Origin: Anoplopoma fimbria
Lineage: Eukaryota > Chordata > Actinopteri > Perciformes > Anoplopomatidae
Reading direction: 5' to 3'
Length of the DNA stretch: 64,000 bases
Assembly (NCBI RefSeq): GCF_027596085.1
Contig: NC_072464.1
Span: 18,489,624-18,553,623, forward strand
Positions 43,401-55,400 of this stretch are shown here, one piece after another. The notes under the pieces were generated by a model. That model ran no database searches and was not told the origin of the DNA. It saw only the letters and a list, made by a program, of their open reading frames with translations. The translations under genes were made by a program, and so were the position numbers. The first letter of the stretch is position 1. Each line of letters begins with the position of its first letter.

Positions 43401-46400
43401 GTAAACACGGAGTCCTCTAGTATTCCCCAGGCTGGCGAGTGTCCTGCTATCCGCTGTGATGTTGAACCTGTGGATCCGTAGCAGCTCCACAGAGGAACTC
43501 CCTTTGGAGGGGTCGGATTGGGTAGCATAGAGGAAGTCCTCAAACACAGCTAATGCATAAATGTACGACACCTGAAAAACAAGAAGATCCATGGTGTTTG
43601 TTTTGTGTTTTTTCACATCATGAAGCCTGAAGCCAGAAATAAGTAAAACCACAAGAGGAAACAACAACAAAAATATTGTTCATTCATTTCATCATGTAGC
43701 AAGCATGAGGGTGGTTGGGTAGGGCTGTCTGTACATTTGGCAGCCCTCACTGAATCAAAAGCTGGACTCCATGGGGAGGCCACTGGCACTGACACCACAG
43801 CCTCCATGCTACATTTAGCAGGCTGACTCCCACACAAAGCACCATGCCTGGATGAGCTGTGTTCACAGGAAGTACACCTAAGCTCACTGGGTCACACCTT
43901 TACTCCAGGGGCACCGGGAAACATGCGTCAGAATAAAGAAATAAATATATAAACAAACCACTGAACCGTCTCTCTCTATGTGATTTGGCCTTGGCACACT
44001 ACTTTCAAAGCAATATTACACTTTGCATATACTGTACTTGCATCTTTACCTACAGCAAATGGTTGGGAGGGACGAGGGGAAATAGAAAAGCAGGATTGTG
44101 GTAATTAACAGATGAGATGACACAATTATTGACACTGTTCAACAGCAGTGTGTAAACATATAAAAGTGAAGTTTTTATCCTTGACATCATTTTGTCATTT
44201 ATAGGTATATATATTTTTAGTGTGAAGGAACTGAGACAAATTTGGGGGAACTGAATAAATCTTACAGATTGCAATTCTCAAGTAAAAATCCTAGTAAAAT
44301 AAAAAAAATAAAAACTGATTCATGAAAGGACTGTGCGGCTTTAGTACACCGCTAGACGTGCACAAATAAGACAACAATAAAACGTGCAATCTCAAAGCAC
44401 CAGCAAAGGGTGTTCCTATGCGCTTTGCACATATTCAAATGAGAGTAATTTGGCACACAATCAGCCACGTTCTTTGCAAATGAGCTCAATTCAAAAACAA
44501 TCAAATTCACAGTGCCAAGAAGTGACTAGCAGTTGCAGTGAAATGCTAAGCATCTTCAGTGAGTTGGTGGTAACTGAACCACATTCATAATACATGTCAG
44601 TGTTATGGAATACTTAATCCCAATACTGTTTCTCTCTGCCATGTTTAAATACCTTGCCTGAAAAAAAGGGCAAATTACACTCGGCTGCAAAACTCCTTGA
44701 GGCTGTTTACGCTGTATTTATCATTAGCCCAACATCTTTATTTGAATCTGACCTTAAGATGGGGCAGATAACCGTTTCAAGAGATGTAAAGTTCATGATG
44801 CTATAAACAGCCACAATCCAGTTTTTGTGAGCTTGTCCATGAAAGCGCTTGAAATCAATTTTGTTTGGAAAATAACATTAAATCGCATTGCAACCTAGTG
44901 AGTCCAACTGTTAGCAAAGCTGTTACTTTTGACCACGGATACCATGACAGAAAAAAAAACCATATACAGTCTATTAAAAATATGATTAAGAAGCTGCAAG
45001 GCATTTGTCATTGTAGATGCAAGATCTGTCTAATGAGGCCACAAGCTAGTGGAGGAGGCCATATTATGCAGAGAACACCTGCATAAAAATAAGGTTTCTA
45101 AATGTATATTTTTGCTTCCTCATAAAAGGGCAAGTATCTAATTAAGAAGTTGCTTTAAAAGGCCTTTTAATGAATAGTCATAATCTGTGATGAAAGGCTT
45201 CAAGAGTGTACTACAGGAAAGGGACTCTTGAATTGCTCATTTGGAAGACAGCCCCACATGTGCCTTCAATTCAATAACCATCCCCATATTCAAAAGACCT
45301 TTTCTATGAAAATGAAGAGTGAATTACAACAACAAGCAGTGAATACACCACCTGTCTTGCAGTGATAAAGCATGATGCCCTAAATCAGAAAATTAGAAAG
45401 CCCCTCTCATTAAACAATTTGGAGTCTCTCACATTAAGAGGGAGACAGTACTGATACTAGAAGCCAATTGTCTATTCAGATTTCCCTTTGACGTTTGTCC
45501 ACAATGACCTAGAAAGACACAAAAGCAGCACTTAAAGTGAAATGTGACACTCACTTGGCTCCCATGGATAATGGTGTGCCTGTTCTTGCCTTGGTAATCC
45601 ACCACATCGATGTAATCCAGGTAGGCGTCTGCCCAGTACACCAGCTTCTTGACCACGTCCAATGCCACAGCAGTGGGCTGCTCAATTTTATAATCCACCA
45701 GCCGGGTCCGGTTGGTGCCGTCCATGTTGCAGCGCTCCACCTTGGCCACGTTTCCATAGTCAGTGAAGAAGAGCATTCTGCAGAGAGTAGGAGTGTTGAA
45801 ACGATTGCATTGGATGTTGTCAACTTTGTCGGGAGAGAAGAGTATCATTCTTTGCTTCAGATCCTCTAAGACCTATTTCTTTCTGGTTTGTTTGGTGTGA
45901 TTGCTTATTTACTGAACCTCAAGCCATTTGATAAAACAGAATGACACGTAACATACTGTATATAGCCTAATATGCAGGTTTGTCCAGCAATTGATTTGTC
46001 CACATGTTGGAGAATTGTACATGGGGCTGTACAGTAGCAAGACTGATACTAAACATTATAGAATTCTAGGGTATGAAATATTATTAACATTATAAAACCA
46101 AAAACACAAGTGTGAGGAATTAATTTAAAAAATGTGATGCAAACATTAGTAAGGCCGCCTAATAAGCTTACAAGCTTACCCAGCTAAAAAAACTAGTGTT
46201 ACCTATGAGGCCAAGAGTTGGCATATGATTATCTAAGTACATGTTTAATGGGGTTACATGTTATGTCCCATTCACATCTGCTATGTTGTATGGGAGCCGA
46301 TCTTGAGTGTATATAGTTACACTCAAGACCGACATGACAACTTTGGTTCTTCTGTGTTTTTAACTGTTTTTTTTTGGTTTGCCAGAAACATTGACCATTC

Positions 46401-49400
46401 ATGGGAGGTTTTACATCTATTTTGGTAGGTAAGTGAAGAGAGTTATGCTAGAATGACCATACATTTTTTATCATACTTTAGTACTATGGGATAACCAGCT
46501 CAACACAGCAAGAACAAGGCTGTGTCTTTATTTCCATGTCTTTCACATTTTTTGTGACCTGGTAAAGATGCAGACTTTCTTTTAAAAAAAAAAGTCTTCT
46601 GTTGACAATCACAAAGAAAATTGGAGTCAATGTGTTGCAATCAGCCCATTCAGAGCTGTATGCTACCTGCCCAGCACGATATGAAATGAACTTAACTGAG
46701 AACTGAAGGAGCGGCTGATAAAGTAAGTTGGTGGGTGGTGATCCAAACCAGAGCTAGGAAGTGAATATTTGGCTTACACTCAAGAGGTAGTGCAAACACT
46801 GCAGTGGTGCTCTGTTTGTGTTCAATGGGGACAATTTTATAGTTCTAACAGACAGCGGGGGAGAAAGTACGCTTAACTGAAGCATACGCTATGCATTTAA
46901 AATACTTATTAGTGCTCCAGGTGGTGCTATGTCACATTTGTTTTTATACTAAAACTTGATTAAAACTGATTCTGCAAAGTAGAGTAAGCAAGAAGTTTCT
47001 GCTGCTGGAGCAAAACAAAAAAATATATTTTACTCTTAAATGTTGTGAAGGAGAAGTTAATATAGTTTGCTTACTTATTTATTTATTTCCAACAGCTGTG
47101 AACAGATTAGCCATACCAACATGATGATATCGTAGAATATCATGGCTTTGGTTATGTTAGTTTGTTTAGGAATCTTTTTTTTGCCCAATAGCAGTCATAA
47201 TTTGATTAATTAAGCTTCAGAGGAGCATTTTTGTTTTTTATCTTCAATGGATCTAGTATTATGATAAAGCAGCAAGAACCAATGAGGGACATTGGCTGTG
47301 TGTTGTGTTAGCTTACAAAAAAACCAAAAAGGCAAAGTTAAGTAAGACATGAAAGGAGGACTTTGGAATAAATGTTAGATTAAAGCAAGATCTGAAAAAA
47401 AACTGCATCAGAATGTTTTGAAATGCCTTTTAAAAATACAGAGCGGCGCTGCCTCTCTGATACATAGAAGCTCAATAACCCGGGGGCAAACGCAGTAAAA
47501 GCAGCATTTCCCATTTCCTCTGTGGTAATTTTGGGGACATTTGGAAGGCACGCTGCAGAGCACCTCAGGGTATGTGAGTAGACATAAAATGATAGACAAT
47601 GTGCGACGCACAGAGGAGCCAAACAATTTAGAACCTCAAAAACGGTGCGGAAGGATTGAAAATCAATTCTTAGAGACACAGGGAGCCAGTGGATGAGTAG
47701 TCATGGAAAAGGTGTTACATGTAGTATAATCGGTTTCTTACAATAGGGGCAGAATAACATCAGACAAATAACTGAAATGTCCTATAACTCATGCACTTTG
47801 AATAAGTATTCCAAACTGCTCAGGTCTGCACGTAGAGTAATTAACATGGACGCCGTGCCATGCTGTCTTGCTTCGGCTCCGAGAGGACGAAGCTCCAACA
47901 ACCTCCAGCGATAACAAGCTACAGCCGGAGAGCGGCGGGAAGCCGACTTAATCTGCACAAGTCAAGTCAGGGGAGGGATGGGCTGCCCTTTGAACCCCAG
48001 ACCAGGCTGCGCTGCAAAAACTGTCGGTGTCAGCAAGGAACCTAGCTCCCCAAACAGGTGCACCTCCATGTGGCATACAAATGATCGCTTTCTGGGATTA
48101 GGATGGTGCTGATGCTGTAGTTGTACCTTCTGCAGCTACAATGAGATCCATGTTGGATTTCTGGAAATGAGCTCCCCTGATAAAATAAACAGCATGGGGC
48201 CAGTATAAATACGTATGTGTCTGACAGTGAAACAGAGGACTGAATGGACACGGACAATAAAAGGCGTACTCCAAGTTGTTTCTTGATTTTTCTTACTTTC
48301 CTGTCCATTTTATACCGCAGTGGCAGTAACATAGTTTCCTTCAGCTGCTTTCTCCAGATTTGCAGTTTTCAGTCTGCAATGTTCATTCCCAATAAAACAT
48401 ATATCATATAGTCAAGGTCAATTATTATATGGATTACTATGAAAATTGGTACACCCATTCATGGTCCCCACAGGATGATAACATAACAGTCACAGTGATC
48501 CCTTAGCATTTATTTTAGCAGCAACATCTTCTATGATCAAATACCTTCAATACCAATAACATTCTCATCTTCAAAAAAACTTGACAAAATGTTGCCACAG
48601 AACATAATACAGGCAGTAATTAAAAGTATTTAAACCAGGGGACAGGGTTGATTCAGTGGCATTGTGGGAAATATTGATTGATCATCTAGAATCCCCTTAT
48701 GTTTTCAACGATTATTGTATTGTAATAAAGTACATGGTAAACACACACAAAAAAGCTTTTTAAAGAAAAGATGAAAGGTTTGTCAATCAAAAGGCTTTCC
48801 TGATGCCGAGTCAAAATTCTGTTATCTAATAGCAAGAAAGACAGAGGGAATATCCAATAACAGTCAAAACGGAGTGCCAAACCAGAGATATTCTATAAAC
48901 ACTGTTCCTCACACTGTGCAGCTTTCCAACACCTCCCTGATTTATTTTGTTTTCACTCCATTGCTCCAGGCTGACAGACCTCTCTCAGGCTGCCTTCCTC
49001 AGAAACAGCTGTACATATCTCACCAATTAGAGGCAGGAAGAGGCCTTGGCAAACCTCTGTGTCTGTTACAGTCAATCTCTAGCCAGCAACCTGTACGTGT
49101 AATTCCCTCGTGGGCCAGCAGACTCTAAAGCCATATAATCACCTCTCTATACACACAACAGAATGGGTACTTAGATGTATGTGTGTGAGTTATGTGTGAC
49201 TATGACAAATCCACAAATGAAAATCAGTCTTCTTCCAGCAGCTTAAATAGGAACGTTTAGGTAAGAATTTTAACCATAAGCCATTTTGCTGTATAATGGT
49301 CGAGCAACATTTAATGAGAATGCAGAGATGCTGCCAAACAAATACAAACCCTCCATGTCATAAAGAAACCAGCAGCTAATTATTTTGATTGGACCCAATG

Positions 49401-52400
49401 GCGTTTTGTGGTAAAACAAGCTGTTAAAGTGTACTTTATAAACTAGACATCCACAAATAAGCAGTAGTTATGGAATGTAGTTCTGCCTCAATCCAATTAA
49501 TTATATGTTGAGATATAATGTTTACATTTTCTCGGCCTTATGGGTGCTGGACGTGACACTTTATAGAATTTTTGCAAAGCGAGATGATTCCATTGTTGTT
49601 GATGTTTGGAGGTGGCCATTACTGCACTACGAGCGCTAGTACTGCAAAGAAAAGGCACATCACTATTATTAGTGTATCACGCTTTCTCCAATCCTGCTCG
49701 AATGGGCTCCAAGCTTGGTGTCTGACCTCGTAATGAAATAGCCGTGCTCTTCCCGTGCTCACTGGAAAGAGGAGGGCAGAAAACGGCTTTGAGCTACTGA
49801 AACTGGTTCACATTCTGGTACAGCTGCTGGATGCAATTTATTTAATTCCTTTTTTTTTTTGTTTTTGTTTTGTCTTTCTGCATGATGACACATGACACCT
49901 ACGTAATAGGTTCTGTGTGATTGTCAACCACATGCTGTAAATGTTTCGGTTTTCACTGTGAACGGTGTGGGGATATTTTTTGCTCTGCAGTTGCTCAGCT
50001 TTTGTGTGATCTCCAAAGAGACAAAAATCCTGTAATGGAAAGTCCTGAAGGGGGCTTTTTCTTTTTTACTGAGGGATGTGGGGCGAAATCAGTGAATACA
50101 AATGAATGTCTCGACAGTAGAAGCTGTCTGAAGCATCACCAGCTATCCACCAAATTACACAGCTCAAAGAGAGGAGGGCTGAGTAGAAAGACAGGGAATC
50201 ATTTAAATCCCTTCATGGCAACTCACTCACATTCTTCCAGACAAGTCAATTGCTATGCAGTGATTTTTCTTCTCTTCTTCTTAGATTTTTTTTTTCACAA
50301 AAGATGCATGATGATAAATGAGCCTCGCTGTTCTTTCAGAGATGGTTTAGTATAAAGGCTGCGGAACACTCACCCCATGAGAGGATCCAGAGCTATTCCT
50401 TTAGGGTTCAGCAGGTCTAGTTGTAGGATAGTAACACACGTCTCCCCAGCATGGTCACAGACAAATATCTTGTCTGTGACACGGTCCACAAAATAGAAGT
50501 TGCCTGTCAGCCAGTCAATGGCCATGTTTTCCACATCTGCAATGGAAAAAAAAATAGTAAGATTATTGTGTAAAACATCAAAATGTGGTATAATATGCAT
50601 GAATACAGTTTCCCCCTGCATGACTGGCACAGAAACATATTAAAAAAAGAATGATCAATACTGGGGAATCATAGGTTGGGATATCCCATCTTTCGGTCAC
50701 AAGCCTACCTCCAAGATATTGGGTCCTACACTTCCCATAATGCAAGTCAATAGCAGGCTGACCACGCCCTGCAAAACCCTTAATCCCTGGTAAATGTTTA
50801 CACCTTTCAAACTACTTAGACCCAGTTTATAAAGGTGTCTGTTTACAATATCTGGACTCCAGCACAAGCTCAGAGTTATTAAGAAAAAAATCTAAAATAA
50901 CTTTTTGAAAGCTCCAATAAGAGGCACAGAAGACATCTAACAAAAGCTGATGAAGACTTAAGTAGCAGTTGACATTTAGTGTGAACTGATCATCGCGTAG
51001 TGTAAAAAAAAGTGCAGTGCCCCTTTAAATGAAACCATGGCCACTGAGAACGTAATCCGCTGGTATTTTTCCATTATGTGTGTGCAAAGGACACAACCGT
51101 ATAACCTAACACCTCCGATGCAGTTGTTTCTAAATGAATGCACCAATACTAAGCTGTGGGTAATAACAGCAAGAGGTCAGACCCTGACTCAAAGCCCAAA
51201 GAGATTGCCAGTAAAAAAAAAAACCTTACACATTTAATAACAGGCTTGATATTTGTGAGAATCCGGACACTGAGGGAAGGTGAGCACTGAGAAGTGTTAG
51301 AGCTTGTGTAGCCTGCAGGTATGAAGGACAGCTGTAGGTGAAAGGTGAGTGGCCCAAACCGCTGAGGCTAACCTGCCTTCAACCACACAGATAATGAAGA
51401 GATATAGAGTCAGCTCACAGGTAAGAGTGTGAGAGGGAATACGGGAGATAGAGAGCGAGAGAGAGAGAAAGAGGGGTGAGCATATATATGTGTGTGAGAG
51501 AGAGCATTGGGTGATGTGTATCTCATCTCACCACTATCCTTTTGGGGAGGGTGTTCATGATTTAAGAGCAGGTCATCACTCAGAGAAAAGTAAGGAAATG
51601 AAAAGGTCTATGTGTTGTTAGAGAACTATGAAAAAAAACATACGTTGCAAACTTTGTTGTGTTCTTATTTCTTTTTCCCGTGTGAATCCACGCAGGTTCC
51701 TCGTTTCAGCGCAGCGGAGTTGCCCAGAGGACTCTGTCGACAGAGCCCAGCAGACACTTTCCTGGTTGTGCTGGAAATCCAATGCCAGTGTTCCATTTAC
51801 ACTCAGAGACCTCAGGGGCTGGAGGCCCGATCCATTTAGATGGGTGATGACAATACGATCTGAACCACCAATGAGAAGCATTGGACGGCTGTCACCAGGG
51901 TCTAGAGAGAAAAAAGGGACAATATGTTAGGTCATTTTTATTTACCATTGACCAAGGAAATGGTTTAAATTGCAGCCAAATTACGCAAACAGATACAAAG
52001 AAAGCAAGCAAGCATGGCTTAGTGACAAAAGAACATTTCTCCATCAAAGGTAGAGATATAAAAGAAAGAGTATATTCAAACTCCAACACCATGTGAAACA
52101 GCACCAAAACAATCCCACAAAAGCTTATTTTCATAAGTGATTGAGACAAATATAACGTGCCTGTTCAGAACGTGCTGAACGTTTGGCCTGTGGTGTTGCT
52201 GCATGCAGCTTTCCATATAACAACTCATACAAACAACCTCATACTGCGCTTCCCAGGGTCCTGAGCAACACCGCAGCAGTGTTCCTGAACCAGAGTGTAT
52301 TTCATGGTACTTCTGAGTAGTATATATGGCATATAGATACTACTCAGAAAAACCACGAAATACACTCTGGTTCAAGAAAAAAATACCATCGGCAGACTTA

Positions 52401-55400
52401 ACCATTAGGCAAGGTAGGTAACTGCAGGTGGCAACGTCATAAGTGTTATAAGTGCTTCCCCAGCAGCACAGTGTTTTTTTTTTTTTTTTTTTTTTTAAAG
52501 TGTGTTAATATTGACCCTGACGAGATTGCAACAAATTCGAAAAAGCCCCACAATGGCTTCCATAAATACACTCACTAAGACAATCAGATGAGAACTTCTC
52601 GAGATATGCGAAGAACACGCAGTAAGACAGAGGGACGGAGAATCCTCGCTTTATAGTTAAATAAGTCAAGTGAAGTGAAGACGGTCCGTGGTGGTAAAAC
52701 TGAGATAAGCTGTTTTACGGGCTTAATTGAGCGTGCACATTCTCTGACATCAGGTTCACCCCTTAAAATGGGCCCTTATTTATCCCGATCTTACACACAA
52801 GTTCAAGTCAAGGGCTACCCTCCTAATATAGGCAATAAATCAGAATGCCTGCTCACATAACTGCTCCCCCTTATCCCTCCGAATCAACTTTTAGTAGCCA
52901 CACATTTTTCTCCCACACTCATGGGGAGATGGGGTTTTGACCAGGCTCTCTCGACAGCCCTGACTTTTATTCAAGCATGGGAAATGTTAGCAGTTGCAGA
53001 AATAACGGCAAAGCTGTCCTCGAACAGACCATCATATAGTGTCTCATTTTCTATTTTCTAAAAACTACAAATAATATGAGGGTGTCTTTGTGTAGTGCAT
53101 TTTTTTGCTGACATATTTAATATTTCACTGATATTACATTAGGTCATCCCCTAGGCCCCTTAGGCCTCCCAATTAAAGCTAATGTCAGAAAAACTATTTT
53201 CAGTGGTTTTTTTTGTGTGTAATTGGTTGATCAAAGAAAGAAAAGAAGAATGCACTCTTAGTGACAATAAGCATAGGATCGACATTTACATCGATAGGCC
53301 AAACTATAGAATGTAGTCTCCATTTAGACATGGTGTAATAATGTATTCTATTTGATGTAATTAACATATGTGTTGAATAAATAATAGGCCTTAGGCCTGT
53401 CTTTAAAGTAGCATACAAATTGTTTGATAACACAGGCCTATTTATGCAGTAGCCTATTCACATGCTGTTAGTTGACATATTTATTAGCTATTCATCTATT
53501 TGCCCATCTTTCGGCGCAGGCTGAAAACTCACCTCTTCAAGAAGTACTACCCTGAGCCTTCCTCGTAGCACTTCGTATTAGTTTGTTGCATTTATTGTAT
53601 TTGTATTAGTTTGTTGCACTTATTGTTTTCGTAGTATTTTGCCTCTGCACTATACTTTTGCTCTGGTTTATGCTTTAAGATGCTTGTTTAAGAAAGGAGA
53701 TGCACTTATGACTTCTGGTGACTAGTAGTTCTCTTGAATACCTATGTTGAATACACTTCCTGTAAGTCGCTTTGGATAAAAGCGTCTGCTAAATGACTGT
53801 AATATCATGTAATGTAATATTTATTGTTTATTTAATAAGTCATTTATTTACCATACTGGCAACCAGTTGCATTCATCAAATTGTCAGTTATCTTAGTGTT
53901 GTGTTCTCTTTCATTTCTGGCATTATAGCGTTACAGTGTTGGGTGTGAGATGCAAGCACGTCTCTAATGAGATCGACAACATACATTATCCCTGCACCAT
54001 CTAATCCGTAGTGTTTCATTAACTCACTGTCATTCAGCGTTTGGAGAATATCTATCCCACCTCTTTGTCTTTCCAGCATATTCTCCTCTGCTTGAGAAAC
54101 TCTTAAGCCTCTTAAAAGTCTTCCCTTGTCCTAACAGCATCTCTTAAGGGCCAAGATGCTTTGTGAATAACTTTTATCCTAACCAGGATCTTGTCTTAAC
54201 TGTAAGGGGAGATCCTTAGAAGACGTTGAAGAACAATCTTAGAATTTAGCCACTAGGAGCAAATATTTGTTCTACGTTTGCACTAACTAGCCTGCAAAGT
54301 GATGTTAGCAGCTGTGTAACTGCTTTGTGCAAATATGATTTGGAATTAAATGATTTGTATGGACCCGAATTGTGTTTATACATAGACAGGCAACTTGTGA
54401 TATGGACAAATTAATGCAACGACAGGGGGCATCATTAAAATGAGCAGAGATTGGTCTGTAACTTTGAAACAAGATTCCTGGCATGTATTGTATTGTGTGT
54501 GAGACCAATAAAGAGAATTCTGCACGAATCAATAACCCCGCACTAATCTATAGTAGGTACCCAACCAGAGTCAGTGAAATGCATTTTTAAGCATCACGTT
54601 GTTGTAGTCAGAATTATGCAAGCAATACAAATAGCATCAAAAAATATTCTACCTTTGACTTTAATCTGAATCACATGAGATGAGGTGGAATCGATATTAA
54701 GACCCCAAAAAGAACATTTGTGCCGCTGAGTTTTCACTTCAATCTTACACTCAACGCATTAATATGTTTTTCATTCTCTGCTGCTCCTCATCTTCTAGCC
54801 TCAGAGAGCTCTATCTGGAATTTATATTCATGAGCCCTAACAACTAATGGTAACCCCATAGTTATCCCTGTACCACTATCGCTCTCTGCTAAATTAATAT
54901 TAATGCATGTGAGCATTGGGTTCAGTTAAGTTTATGGGTAATCATATTCAGTTTATTCCTGGTAGGACAGCAGTCACATTGATTAAAAGCTGCAACAGTG
55001 GTGTTCTCCCCAGCTAGGTGTGTTGGGCCTGCAGCTATTTTCAACCCATATATGCCATAGTGACAACACCCTTAACAAAAAAAAATCTGCCTCACTTTAT
55101 GGTTCAATGCACAACACACAAATATACAGTACAAGGTTAACGTGTTTACTTGCAGACGACGGACCACCAAAACACAATACCTCTTTTTTTTTTTAGGTTG
55201 TTTTATTTTAAAGTAGGCTGTTTTACTCATTGGGACAGATTTGTTACCGGCATCAGGCATTAACATAAATCAGTGTGACGCTGGGCATTGTCTCCGCACA
55301 AAATACTCCAGACTGCTCCCACTTAAAATCACAAGCTCATTAATTGTATCATTATCCTGGCCTGACCACGTCTACCTATTCTCATGTGGCTGATAGATGT

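Larger units (their letters stand above)
45778..50373 (-). other. Intron w4-w5 (4.6 kb)
   Basis: Contains a short hairpin (46296-46333), a GC-rich block (47850-48050), a reverse copy of the dispersed teleost repeat (48440-48550), and a repeat-like segment around 47390-47700 that I could not name. The remaining sequence is AT-rich. Confidence 0.6.

Noticed and set aside
49921..50355. Plus-strand open frame of 144 codons ending 19 bp from exon w4
   Set aside because: No recognisable domain, low-complexity phenylalanine runs from T-tracts, and position antisense in an intron. Most likely chance.
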